Positions 25,701 through 35,708 of a stretch of DNA of 64,000 nucleotides are shown here, piece by piece. A program made the translations under genes and the position numbers. The first letter of the stretch is position 1. Every line of letters begins with the position of its first letter. A model generated the notes under the pieces. The model had not been told where the DNA came from, ran no database searches, and saw only the letters and a list, made by a program, of their open reading frames with translations. The stretch spans positions 992,001-1,056,000 of the forward strand of contig JAIVFH010000001.1 of the NCBI GenBank assembly GCA_025765595.1, in the 5' to 3' direction. The DNA comes from Obelidium mucronatum. Its lineage: Eukaryota > Chytridiomycota > Chytridiomycetes > Chytridiales > Chytriomycetaceae.

Positions 25701-26181
25701 GAATGAAGCCTACTTCTCCTGGAAGAACTGTCTTCAAGAATGGGTCACGTTCGACTTCCCCTCGATTGTGTCGGAATTCACCGCCACGGTCTGTTTCTAT
25801 GGCACGAAGCACGGGAAAGTAAAGTACTTTGGGTACTTTGCGAAATTTTGAAGGCGCAGTTTTCGGGACACGTGGTGGGTCCAGGAATGTTTCGTTGATT
25901 TCGAACGTGTTTTTGAATTTTTCGGGTGTGTGCAGATGGCCTGGTTTGATTTGCTGAACGGTTAAATGTGCTTGAGGCAATCGGAGTTGGTTTAGTGGGA
26001 GCAGGTGAAGGCCAGGCGTTTGGAGGTCGCGATGATTGTGCGGTTTGGTGGGGACTTGCTTTGTGCTTTGCAGCGAATCGATATCATGAGCTTCAAGAAG
26101 TCTTCGGACTGAGAGGGGAAGATGTTTGGTTTCGAGTGGTCGCGGAGGGCGGTAGTCAACGGCAAGAGAACCGCGTCCCAT
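22785..26181 (-). CDS. Protein with two cyclic-nucleotide-binding domains; one apparent frame break
   Basis: Large multi-exon protein, introns at 25322-25266, 24903-24856 and 24105-24048. A charged N-terminal half of about 400 residues with no known domain precedes the CNB domains. First domain: FRQNDVAQAWHILLTGRVNV, then GQGFGDIGLMNDTIRSASIV (phosphate-binding-cassette type, with Gly-Asp and Arg in place) and CEIIEVEKSDYNRVI. Second domain: SAWSREALQTVASVMWFQVF, LIIKEGDPCKEIYFIKEG. The two are one base out of frame near 23730. The layout resembles animal CNBD-type and flagellar CNB proteins, not the PKA regulatory subunit (no pseudosubstrate or dimerisation motif). A flagellar role is an inference. 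Confidence 0.8.
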
Positions 26182-26317
26182 CGTTCAGTTTGTTGACGGG
26201 AGACAATGGGATCAACTGTTCAAGGTACAAAATGGTTGGCAACAAACAATAAAGTGAAATCAAACGACTGAATCTGTCAATCTGATCAATAATCATAAGT
26301 TAAAGAAAAAATGAAGG

Positions 26318-26512
26318 CTAGAATTTATCTTCAGCGTGAAGTTCATACGCGACTCCAGCCAGAACCCTCTCAACACTACCTCGCTCACGCTGATCCACTT
26401 GATCTTGCGATTTAGCGAGCAACACCCCTGCAAATCCAACAGAATTCACACTCAACTCTTCAAACTATTCCTTCCTTCTCGGAATCACAATCACCCATTG
26501 ACGTGTAAAAAT
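26318..26512 (-). pseudogene. Orphan C-terminal exon of Ap4A phosphorylase (ATP adenylyltransferase)
   Basis: After an intron-like acceptor (CCACAG) the minus strand reads IFTRQWVIVIPRRKE, a TAG stop, then FEELSVNSVGFAGVLLAKSQ and ends AYELHAEDKF. VIPR...SVNS.GFAG.LL is the C-terminal signature of fungal diadenosine tetraphosphate phosphorylases (APA1/APA2). The N-terminal catalytic part is absent: the M3 peptidase gene begins its 3' end 140 bp away in the 5' direction. The in-frame stop and missing body mark a relic. Confidence 0.7.
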
Positions 26513-26651
26513 CTGTGGTTAATTCGACGCTAAACCATCAATCGGAGCTTACTTTTATGTTTCGGCTGTTACCTAATACACAGGTGTGGCCGCTGGCAAG
26601 AGGAAACACACATATAGAAAAACACGAAAAGACTTTGTTTTAACTATTTCA

Positions 26652-28759
26652 CTACTTCTTCGCATGGAAATTGACTCCGATCCACTCTTCAAACTTCTCA
26701 CAAGCTTCAGTGAGTCCGCCTTTGCACTCTTTACTGTCGCTAATCACTTCATCACCATGAACAAGAATCACGCGCATGTCCAAATCCACATTATCCTTTG
26801 GTCCATACTTTGGACCCTTTTTGACCGCCTCCTCAAATGCTTTCTTTTCTTCAATCACCAGTTCATCGACGTTTTGCTCCATCATTTCAATCCACGCGTC
26901 ACCACTCAATTCAGAACCCGTCATTTCCTTAATCAAATCAAGGAACATTCTGCTGTTTCCGGGTTGCCAGTAGATTTTCTTCAAATCAGCGCCAATTTTT
27001 TCTTTGTCAACAAGGCTTCCGTATTTCTTCAAAAAATGGCGCCGTGTTTGGTGAACGGCACAATCAGCGAGAATGTACCCGTGATAGTAAGCAGCGCTTT
27101 CATCTGTCAGAGGATGTGGGACAGAGAGCAATGGCCTAGAACTCAATACACCTTGGACATCCAATTCGACTTGATCGGCCAGTTTCAGCATTGCATCCAC
27201 AGTCAGTTTGTCTTCAGGCATGTCATACAATCCACGCTCAAAGAAGGGAACAGCCAGCATGGAAGTCAAAGCAAAGACTTTGTAATTGTGCAAAGAACGA
27301 ATTTCGCGTTCGACCAGTTCCCAAGGAATGACTTTTCCCTCCTTGCTCAAAGCGTAACGACCCAGCCAAGCCGCGTCGCCAACCAAACTGTCCAAAAACA
27401 TCGATTGGTTTTCAGCATATGGGATTGAAGTCGGAGCGCGTTCTTGGGAAAAGAGGGGCGATGGTTGACGAACATTTGCAAAATGTGCGGCGTGACCGCC
27501 CTCGTGCATTAGCGTCACAAGCGCAGTGTGGCCACTTCCAACTTGTCCAGGAGTAGCGAGCGAGGTAAAGTTTGCTTGAGAGGGCACCCAGCCACGAGTG
27601 GATGATACCCATGCGGGTTGGGGCCAGTGACAGAAACCGTTTGAGTATTTTCCCTGACGGTCACAGAGATCCAAGCGCATCGTGGCTCCTTCATAAGTAA
27701 TTCCGAGTGCCGCGAATGAACGCGCCCACGCATTTACGGCGGTTTCAAAGGGAAAGTAAGGGTCTGAAAAATCATCAACACGGTTTCATCATAACCAAAT
27801 AAGTCCCCTACCTTGGAGTGCACTTAAGTCTCCAGCCAACGCATATCCCATATTCCATGGCTGCAATGCGGATTCTCCCTTTTCTTTGGCAAGAGTTGCA
27901 AGTGCCTTGTCGCGAATTCCCTTGGATCGCGTAACGAGCTTCTCAAGCATCGGGAATAACGTGTGTTTTCCAAAGCCTTCGGCGGCTGTCACTTTCATGT
28001 CGTAGTAGCACTCAAAACCAAGGGAGCGAGCGAGTTTGTTTCTCAGTTTCACAATTTCAACAAACTGAGGAGCGACAAATGGCCCAATCGAACGCATTCC
28101 ATCAAAACAAGCTTTTCTTAGAGCTTCATTTTCGGAAGTGCGCATGATACTTCTCTGAAGAACGGTTTTAAACATAGTGCAGTTGAAATAGAAAAAAATC
28201 GCGTTACCAGTTGAACCGAAGAAGCTTCAACAAAAGTGCCGGACACCGGGTCCTTGTATCCGAGTTTAAAAGCGCGTCTATCTTCCGCCAACTTTGCTTC
28301 AAGTCTGTTCAACTCTTCTCTCATTGCAACTCCTTCCTTATCCGTAATAATGTAACACTTGAAGGTTCGTTCAAAGATCTTGAGAGTTTTTTCGTTTTCA
28401 GGAGTCAAGCCTCCAGCGGCGAGCAGTTGCTGAACTCTGGCAAGCAAAGTTTCGTCTCCGAGAAACGCATCAAGTTCGTTTTTAGTGCGAGTTAATTCAT
28501 CTGAATTGTGTTTAAGAGTGAGTGAACGAGTTAGTGAATGAATAGAGTGGCTGAATTTACTTCAAATACCAGATGAGCAGCCCTTCAAATTCATTTTAGT
28601 CGACCAGAAGTTGTCCTCAAAGGCCTTATGCTTCTGTTCATAAGAAGCATTGAATTGTTCGATAAACTGAGATGTGGCGTCAAGCGTCATGTTGCGGGTT
28701 TGCGGAAGAGTTCGGAACAAGTGGGATTTTGAGAAAAACGAAACACTTCGTCGTATCAT
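26652..28759 (-). CDS. M3-family metallopeptidase (oligopeptidase)
   Basis: Four exons joining in frame (for example GCSS|DELTRTKNELDAFL, SSVQL|RSIMRTSENEALRK, LQ|DPYFPFETAVNAW). The active site is LVTLMHEGGHAAHF (HExxH with the third ligand further on), followed by SIPYAENQSMFLDSL and AYYHGYILADCAVHQ. The HEGGHAAHF form resembles bacterial-type M3 peptidases. The N-terminus (MIRRSVSFFSKSHLFRTLPQ) is Arg/Ser-rich without acidic residues, a plausible mitochondrial presequence. Its ATG lies only 18 bp after the stop codon of the upstream 5-alpha-reductase family gene. Confidence 0.92.
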
Positions 28760-28777
28760 TTTATTTAAAAAAATCCA

Positions 28778-29581
28778 TCACAGCAAAAAAGGAATAATTG
28801 CTTTTCGGGAGGTCGGGTACGCGGTCTTGAACGTGTCTTTGTAGAACTTGTGAGTCGACAAGGCACGAGGAACCAGATTCGCCATTGTGAAGAACATAAA
28901 GGAATACGCAGCCGGATTGCCGCATGCGATGGCCCAGCCTATCCACTCAATGATTTCTCCCAAATAATTTGCGCTTGATACGTATTCAAACATGAAACCA
29001 TAAGGAATAAAGTACTTTTGGTGCCCCTTTTCGTTCACCTTCTTCCTCCTCAAAGCAAAAAGCGTGTAATCAGCGCTGATGTTAATGGCCATTCCAATGG
29101 CAAATACAGCAATTCCCGCCCAAAACTTCCAGTCATATATTCTGTCGGATGGCGTTACTGATGCTGCAAACCCGTTGACATAGCCATTTGGGATATTGAA
29201 TGCCGTGGCCATTACAATTATAACAATATTCGTGGAAGACATTGACGGCGCAAAGTATGTATAAACCAGAGATCGATGGAGGTAGTGGATCATCCAGAGA
29301 GAGAACAGAATCAGGGCTGGTGTTGACACTACAGTCAAATCTCCGAAAGATAAGGAAAAGATGATCCAAGGAACAGATTCAAAGAACAACCAGCCGAGTT
29401 TTCCGTCAATTGTCCAGATCCAAGGACGAAAGAACTTGCCTGTGTTTTGTTTGTTTCATTACTGTTGGTGTGACCGCCTCTCTTTTAACGTACCATACGT
29501 GCCAGGAATGAACAGTGTTGCAAAGAAAGATAAAGTTCCAAACGCAATTATAAAGTTGATGCTTGCTTGAAAGACGTCCAT
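28778..29581 (-). CDS. 3-oxo-5-alpha-steroid 4-dehydrogenase (DET2/SRD5A) family membrane protein
   Basis: Multi-pass membrane reductase of the steroid 5-alpha-reductase fold. Exon 1 starts MDVFQASINFIIAFG and ends at a GTACGT donor after PGTYG; the rest is one exon. Signature: FIPYGFMFEYVSSANYLGE, IEWIGWAIACGNPAAYSF, HKFYKDTFKTAYPTSRKAII and the end IPFLL. These are the NADPH/substrate-site residues conserved to the C-terminus. Fungi use this family for sterol-like, polyprenol or very-long-chain enoyl reductions; the true substrate is unknown. The frame is intact. Confidence 0.85.
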
Positions 29582-29615
29582 TCGATGTTTATAATAGTTT
29601 ATTTTTTTTGCAATC

Positions 29616-31323
29616 TCACCCGATCCTTCCCACAGGACTGCACATGCGCACCTTCATTCTTGACGGCGAAAAAGACAACACAAGCTCATCCGCATATGAC
29701 TTTCTACTGCCCCACATCCTTAAACCAAGCTCCAGCCCTACATCTGTTAGGTTCAAACAACCCGTTTCCAACCTTCTCAACCAGCGACTCAACAACTCAC
29801 GCGAAATGGTTCCAAAAAAATCATAGTACGGGCTGGATCCATTGTTATCATTGCTTGGGCGCGAATTGATTCTAATCAAAAGTGTTTCAAGTTCAGGGAG
29901 GCATCGAATAATACCTTCAACCTAGTCCAACGCACGAAACGTCGTTAGTAGTGTTATTTGGTATGTTGTTTTATAATATTTTACCATGACTGCAATATCG
30001 GCTGAATCGGGTTCCATAAAATTCAGTCCCAAGCATTTGAGCCTCACTCCAGTTCCGATTCGTCTTTGAGTAATAGAGCTTGTTCCTGCAGGCTCTCTCA
30101 TTGGGTGCGTTGGGAGGCTCTGGAAAAAATCTGGGCTCGTCACTTGCAAATACTGTAAACTCTCCAATTCCGGCAACTCTCTCAATATTCTGGATCCTAA
30201 GCGTGAATCAATGTTCCATGGCAACTCCAATATTCTCAATTTCTTTAATGCCAGAACCGCTCCAATGAGTGCATCATGAGATCCAATGAGTCGCCCACTG
30301 CGAATAACGAGTTCTCGTAAACCCGAAAGCAAGCAAAGTGAAGTAAAAGAGCTTGCTTCAAGACCCCATGGCTGTCGGGGCATTGGTCTGAAGAGCTCGA
30401 GCCTTTTGAGATGACTTTGCACTCCTCCTCCTGAAGTTAGAAGTGCCAAGTCTCGTGCTTGAATATGCCCGTCTGCACGCATATTAGGTAATCGAAGGCT
30501 TGTTGCAGCTGTAGCTGGAAGGTTCGAGATCAATTCGTTGTCCCAGTGCCACAACGTGATATTCACGGGTTTCATGGCACACAAGAATCGACCTGGACAC
30601 GTAAAATGGGGAATCAGAAGGTGTAACTCCCGATTTAAAAACCCCTTATGTAATGTCACCTAGCAATTGCGCAGAAGTGTTTCCACGGCGTCCAGCAACT
30701 TGAACAGTTCCAAACAAGACTCTGATTGGCCTTTTGAAAAATCCCGCCTGAGAAGATATTCCGCGGCGCAACAAATCTGAAATGTATTGAACCAGGGTTT
30801 CTGGTCTGTCTGGAATCGCCCCTACATGCACCTACAGTACCGAGGAAATTTGATTGGTCGATTTGGGGACAATGACAAACAAAGGCGTACTTTGATGGAT
30901 CTCTCGATGCCAACGTACACAACGCTCGAGTTCAAGTTATCAGCATCATTTTCCCTGATTGTAGACGTTGATTGACTATTGTTGTTGCGCGTTGCTCCAG
31001 CACCAACAACGCGCACTCTTTTGAAGTGCGGAAGTAACGAAGGCCGTTCTGGGCTCTGAATAAGGGCTACAACGCTTCCATTTGCTCCATCTTCCTCCTC
31101 TTCGCTTATGATTTCAACGTTTGCGAGAATCGGATTGGATCTTTGCGCTAGTATTTAATTGATCAAGAGAATCAAGTATTCCCTATTCACACTGTCACAT
31201 ACACAAGACGCCAGCAAACGTTTTACAGACTCTTGGTATAATAGTAAGGATACATTTGGGTGAGTTTGTTTGAAGAAAGATCTTAAAGAGAGTTTCTGGT
31301 GGCAACGTGATGAGGTTCTTCAT
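29616..31323 (-). CDS. F-box / leucine-rich-repeat-like protein (exon structure uncertain)
   Basis: The ATG at 31323 begins MKNLITLPPETLFKIFLQTN, then PRVCKTFAG: an F-box (LPPETLxxIF...VCKxF) that would dock on Skp1 in an SCF ubiquitin ligase. Exon 2 continues SQRSNPILANVEIISEEEED. The C-terminal half has LRR-like segments (LSGLRELVIRSGRLIG, LKKLRILELPWNIDSRLG, LPELESLQYLQVTSP). Between about 30822 and 30650 two frames are open, and an in-frame TAG at 30660 is not cleanly removed by an intron, so the middle exons are unresolved. Confidence 0.6.
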
Positions 31324-31350
31324 TCTCTTGAGATCTATTTTAAGGTCGGT

Positions 31351-32163
31351 TTATTTGCCCACGCTCTTCAAAACACTCCAACCCACAATTTCTAAAACCG
31401 CGCCAAGAAGAATCCAATATTTCCAATATCCAAGCTTAATTGTTCCTAGAAACCAGGCATCAGTCCCCGAGTAAATCCAGGCTGGATTCCAACCATACGC
31501 CGCAATCAATGTAAAGCCTTCCATAACCTCCAGACTCCAAATCAATATCGGAGTCAATAAAACGCGCAGCCATTGTATTCCGTCCCATGTGTGTGGTGAA
31601 GCGATGTGAATTCCGTTTTGAGAAACATGTTTGACGGGTTTGAAGCTTGCCTTGACCTTTGATGGCTTGGGCTGCTCCTGTCTCCAACGTTCAAAAGTGT
31701 TGAAATAGATGAGAAAGATGGGTCCTGCGAAAATTAGGTTGGCCAAGAACTGCTCGTAAGTTGTATGTGGCTCCCGTCCCCACTCTCCACGCAGCAGTGA
31801 CTCCCACGCAATATCAATAGCTCCTGTGATAGGATCTTCTTTTGTCATCATGTAAAAGACTGGCTCGATTCCACTGAAGCATATGGCAACTACCAGCGAC
31901 AACAACTTAGTTTGACTGGGAACAGACAGGTACAAAATAAGAAGAGCAGTCAAAAATATTGAAACTGGCAGAGGGAATTGAAGGGGACGCGGCGGGTGTG
32001 GAGAGATTCCTCCTGGTGGAATATCCGGCAGTGGGTTAGGGTATTCGAATGGTAAGAACTTCTGATTTGGGATCATCAATTTTGAAGTTTTCCAGGTTCC
32101 GCAAGATTGGATCGGATTGTTTGTATTTGTCGAAATTTTGAAACGATTTGGCCAATGAGTCAC
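31351..32163 (-). CDS. TMEM229/ABC-transporter type IV-like membrane protein
   Basis: Single exon, 270 residues, about six hydrophobic segments. The stretch WSLEVMEGFTLIAAYGWNPA followed by WIYSGTDAWFLGTIKLGYW recalls the E..xG......WxYS......G.I.L.Y..W pattern of the CmpB/TMEM229 family, but I am not sure of this. No catalytic motif was seen. The start at 32163 is the first Met of the open frame; a later Met (MIPNQKFLPFEYPNP) could also serve. Confidence 0.6.
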   Translation of the reverse strand: MTHWPNRFKISTNTNNPIQSCGTWKTSKLMIPNQKFLPFEYPNPLPDIPPGGISPHPPRPLQFPLPVSIFLTALLILYLSVPSQTKLLSLVVAICFSGIEPVFYMMTKEDPITGAIDIAWESLLRGEWGREPHTTYEQFLANLIFAGPIFLIYFNTFERWRQEQPKPSKVKASFKPVKHVSQNGIHIASPHTWDGIQWLRVLLTPILIWSLEVMEGFTLIAAYGWNPAWIYSGTDAWFLGTIKLGYWKYWILLGAVLEIVGWSVLKSVGK

Positions 32164-32204
32164 AAAATCGAAACATGCAAGTGTGAGTCATTGGCCTGAC
32201 AATC

Positions 32205-32212
32205 CATAAATA
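32205..32212 (+). promoter_or_regulatory. TATA-like element of the protoglobin gene
   Basis: CATAAATAG-type sequence about 45 bp upstream of the globin ATG, matching in form and distance the element before the LPMO-like gene. Confidence 0.45.
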
Positions 32213-32254
32213 GCAAACCGTCGCCGCTTAATTTCACAACTAAAAAAGACAAAT

Positions 32255-33004
32255 ATGGCTCCTGCTACCAAGATCACCACCGTCGATCGTGAGCGATTGT
32301 ACACGGACTTGATGTATCGATTCCAATACGTTTCCCAGTTTGTTGGCTTCGATGAAACTGACATCAAAGCAATCAAAGCTGCTGCCCCATTGATTGCTCC
32401 TCTTGTGCCTGTCATTGTTGACGCCGTCTATGACCACCTGTTCTCGTTTGACTTGACCAAGGAAATCTTTCTTCAACGCGGTGATGGATTCCACGGCCAC
32501 ATGCCTTCAAACTTGAACGACTTGACCCTCGAAAGCGAGCAAATCAAGTTCCGAAAAGACTTTTTGGGAAAATATCTTGTGAAGCTTGTCACTGCTGAAT
32601 ACGATGCCAAGTTTGTTGCTTACTTGGATCGTGTGGGAAAAATCCACACCACAACTCCAGACAAGAAGAGCAAGATAAACGTTGAATATATTCACTGCAA
32701 CGCGCTCTTTGGCTGGTTGCACGGATTCCTTGCTGAAACTGTGGATTCTCTGCCCCAGCTTCAAGGAGGACCAGAAGTCACTGCTGCAAGAGCCAAGACA
32801 TTGGCTGCATTCAGTAAATTGCTGTGGATCCAAAACGACTTCTTCGCCATGTACTACCTACGTGATAGCGAAGTGTTCCGAGGAAATAAGCCAGCTCCAA
32901 CAAGTGTTTTGAAGTCTGTTGGTTTCTCCAGTGAGAGAGGGTTGTTTACTGTTTTGGCTGTCAGTGCCGTTGCAGCATTTGCCGCTTGGCAGTTTAAGAA
33001 ATAA
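32255..33004 (+). CDS. Protoglobin-domain protein with C-terminal membrane anchor
   Basis: Single exon, 249 residues. The globin-like fold shows RFQYVSQFVGFDETDIKAIK, IVDAVYDHLFSFDLTKEIF, FLGKYLVKLVTAEYDAKFVA, YLDRVGKIHTTTP and INVEYIHCNALFGWLHG. This is the fungal protoglobin pattern; a His in VGKIHT or EYIHCNALFGWLH would be the haem ligand. The protein ends in a hydrophobic helix (GLFTVLAVSAVAAFAAWQF) and a short basic tail, as in tail-anchored proteins. A role in O2/NO sensing or detoxification is inferred from the fold only. The frame is intact. Confidence 0.88.
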   Translation: MAPATKITTVDRERLYTDLMYRFQYVSQFVGFDETDIKAIKAAAPLIAPLVPVIVDAVYDHLFSFDLTKEIFLQRGDGFHGHMPSNLNDLTLESEQIKFRKDFLGKYLVKLVTAEYDAKFVAYLDRVGKIHTTTPDKKSKINVEYIHCNALFGWLHGFLAETVDSLPQLQGGPEVTAARAKTLAAFSKLLWIQNDFFAMYYLRDSEVFRGNKPAPTSVLKSVGFSSERGLFTVLAVSAVAAFAAWQFKK

Positions 33005-33111
33005 TAAATAGATTCGTTTTGGAAACAATAATAAATGCCCCATAAAGAATGAGAGTAGTTTTCGAAATTGATACTAATATTTGAGATTCGAAAGATTCGA
33101 AATCGCCCACG

Positions 33112-33121
33112 ACTATAAAAA
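33112..33121 (+). promoter_or_regulatory. TATA box of the DUF1348 gene
   Basis: CTATAAAAA about 50 bp upstream of the ATG at 33167. Confidence 0.5.
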
Positions 33122-33166
33122 TCAACAACCGCAAGGAAAAACACAACTAAGTTATCAAACGACAAC

Positions 33167-33616
33167 ATGTCAAAAGCATTTACTCTTGAGACGGCCCTCG
33201 CCAAAGTCAAAGGCGCACAGGCCCTCTGGAATACCCGCAACGCTGAAACCGTCGCGAAGGCGTACACTTCCGATTGTGTTTGGCGAAACCGCAATCAGTT
33301 CTTCAAAGGCCACGGTAACATTGTCTCGTTTTTGAAGAACAAGTGGGCGACTGAGAACGGATACCGCCTTCGAAAAGAGCTCTTTGCTTTCTCGGAAAAC
33401 AAAATCGCAGTTCAGTTTTGGTATGAGTTCCACGACCAGAATGGACAATGGTTTCGATGCTATGGATTGGAAGATTGGACTTTTGATATGGAACAGGGAA
33501 AGATGAAGAAGCGTCAAATGAGCGGAAATGATGTACCAATTACGAACGAAGAGCGTTGGTTTAAAGATGAAGTGAAGGATGTTGATTCTGTGTACATCTC
33601 TGAAGACCATTGGTGA
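33167..33616 (+). CDS. DUF1348 / NTF2-like (SnoaL-type) protein
   Basis: Intronless, 149 residues, full family length. The pattern AQALWNTRNAETVAKAYTSD, CVWRNRNQFFKGHGNI, FLKNKWATENGYRLRKELF, IAVQFWYEFHDQNGQWFRCY and SGNDVPI matches DUF1348 end to end. The cone-shaped NTF2 fold usually binds small molecules; the function of this family is unknown. The family is common in bacteria, and lack of introns beside intron-bearing genes is compatible with ancient transfer, but it also occurs in other fungi. The PEX14 ATG follows after 12 bp. Confidence 0.9.
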   Translation: MSKAFTLETALAKVKGAQALWNTRNAETVAKAYTSDCVWRNRNQFFKGHGNIVSFLKNKWATENGYRLRKELFAFSENKIAVQFWYEFHDQNGQWFRCYGLEDWTFDMEQGKMKKRQMSGNDVPITNEERWFKDEVKDVDSVYISEDHW

Positions 33617-33628
33617 ATAATAAAAAAG

Positions 33629-34785
33629 ATGAGCAATCAGCAGCCACCCCTTCCAACTACACCCATAACTACCGCAACAGCAGCTCCTCCTTCGAACTCA
33701 ACTATTCGGCCAGAGTCCATTGCTCTTGCTGTAAAGTTTCTCTCTGATCCGAAAGTCCAGTCTGCACCTCTCAACAAAAGAATCGCGTTCCTCGAATCAA
33801 AAGGACTAACAAGCGATGAAATCAACGAGGCAATCAAACGGGCAGCCGCTGGAAGCGACGTGGCCCCCGATTTGCCCCCAAGGCCAGTCTATCCATACCC
33901 ACAACAGCAACAGCAACAGCAAGGATATCAGCGAGATTGGAGAGATTATTCGCTCGGATTGATTGGACTTCTGGGTTTTGGCTATGGGGTGTATCATCTC
34001 GCCCAGGTGATTGTGATATCTGAGTTCCAACAACGTTTCTGATGGCCTTATAACCAAAGACTTATATTGTCCCTAATATTTCATGGCCCGGAAGTGCTCA
34101 GCACAAAGAAGAGCAGGAACGACTCGAAACGCAGATCTCTAGTATTTCAACTGCTCTAGAGTTGGCAACAAAGACGATTCAGGAACAGACGCAAAAACTG
34201 CAGATTGTGTTGGATACCAGCGTTGCCGAGCAGGAAAGAAATGCGGAAGATGTTCGACTTATGCGGGACGAGTTGGAAAGTTTGAAGGATCTTTTACCAG
34301 TTGAGTTACTTGCTTCATGGTACTTGGGACTACCTGACCATATACTAGGGCATGATGAAACCAAATCCAGGAGAACCATCTATCGCAGATCTTCAATCAG
34401 AAATCAAGTCGCTCAAAAACCTTCTCTTGAACAGAAAAGCATTCCCTCCGATTCCCACGTCAAGCCCCATCCCGCCCCCTCTCGCGTACCAAAGCAGCAG
34501 TAGCAATACAAATTTTGCATCATCACCGAAGAAGACACCGTCGAAGTGATGGTGAAAGTGGCGGTGCCGTTGATTCTTTCTTGGGTAGGATCACTGCTGG
34601 GAAAGCCAGCCATTCCTGCCTGGCAGCTTGCAACTCCGTCAAATTCGTCGTCATCGACATCTTATTCTGCTGTTGCTGCGCGAAGCGCGTCACCTGAAAA
34701 ACGCAGCCCGTCCCCACAACCACGCACCACTTCACCGAGCGTAAAGGGATTCACTGTGCAAGGACAAAGTGACTGGCGGAAGTGA
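33629..34785 (+). CDS. PEX14: Peroxin-14 (peroxisomal docking protein), two apparent frame breaks near the C-terminus
   Basis: Peroxisome membrane docking factor for PEX5/PEX7. Exons 33629-34006, 34060-34299 and from 34349. The N-terminal PEX5-binding domain reads ESIALAVKFLSDPKVQSAPL and RIAFLESKGLTSDEINEAI; a poly-Gln tract and a membrane segment (LGLIGLLGFGYGVYHLAQ) follow, then TYIVPNISWPGS and a coiled coil (ERLETQISSISTALELATKT). The last exon changes frame by one base near 34545 (KKTPS then SDGESGGAVDSFLGRITAG) and at GGG 34599-34601 (then KPAIPAWQLATPS). Intron 2 uses donor GTTGAG. Confidence 0.88.
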
Positions 34786-34908
34786 AAACGAAGGCGAAGA
34801 ATAAAGACTAATATCTTTCTGTATCTTTTGGTTTATTTTTGGTGTAATTTTAAGTTTGTTATTTTTTTATTTTTTTCAAAGTCACACTTTATTTATACTG
34901 TTATAATA

Positions 34909-35512
34909 ATGGCTCAAGGATTGATCAAGAAGGCTGCATCAGCGTCAAAGACTGTCCAACAACAAAAGAAAGATCTCGGAAAGACAAAGCGTGGCGGTTT
35001 GTGACTCACTATATCCTGTTTTGATAAGTTGGACTGTGAAACAGTCCAGGGCAACTCGATTCCAACAAGTACAAACGAGGTCTAATTCTGTATATATCTT
35101 GATATGCAGGTGTTGCTATTGCGCCCAAAAAAGCTGCTCTCATTAAAAACCGCGCGCTGCGAAAGGTGGCTTAGATACTCCATCGTTCACCACAACATAT
35201 CACAATCGATGAATATGCTCATCCAACGTTCTTATTGCGTAGAAACTTACTGCTGGAGCAACCACGGACACAGAAAGGCAAATGGCTGCGAAAGCCGGGA
35301 GTACTGGAAAGCTGACAATTATGAAGTCAGTTGCAGATAAAGGGCTCAAAGACGTGATTGCGGAAAAGAAAAAGAAGGGTTTAATCAAGGAAGCGGAAGC
35401 AAAGAAAATGGTTGGTGTTCGTGACGGAGGGTAGTTTAAACAACCAGTAAACTCACACACTTTTGCTCAGGCCGCTGCCATCAACGCCAGACCATCAAGA
35501 CCAAAGAAATAG
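34909..35512 (+). CDS. UPF0390 (DUF2462) small basic protein
   Basis: Four short exons (34909-34996, 35110-35165, 35243-35410, 35471-35512) splice in frame into about 118 residues. The product starts MAQGLIKKAASASKTVQQQK and contains GVAIAPKKAALIKNRALRKK, the UPF0390 core. It continues MAAKAGSTGKLTIMKSVADK and ends INARPSRPKK. Homologues are small Lys-rich proteins (human C19orf53 type), probably nucleolar. Every exon is too short to be found as a long open frame, so the gene is easily missed. Confidence 0.85.
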
Positions 35513-35708
35513 GTATCATGATATAAATAAAATTTGGAATTCATATTGAAACTGGCTGATGGTCTTCACTCATTTAACGCAGTCGTTCCAATCAGTCTAT
35601 ATTTTTAACATCTTCTAGCATTTGCGTGTTCTTGTTTTAAACATCAGTTGGCGTCTCTGATTCTCTCTTTTCTGTATTTATTTAATTGGTTTTTAAAACA
35701 ATACAATA

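Noticed and set aside
26586..27428. 280-codon open frame on the plus strand
   Set aside because: It lies wholly antisense to the M3 peptidase coding exon, which has clear catalytic motifs; the plus-strand product has no recognisable domain.
33167..33616. Recent horizontal transfer of DUF1348 from a bacterium
   Set aside because: No compositional contrast with neighbours, and the family also occurs in other fungi; lack of introns in a 450-bp gene is weak evidence.
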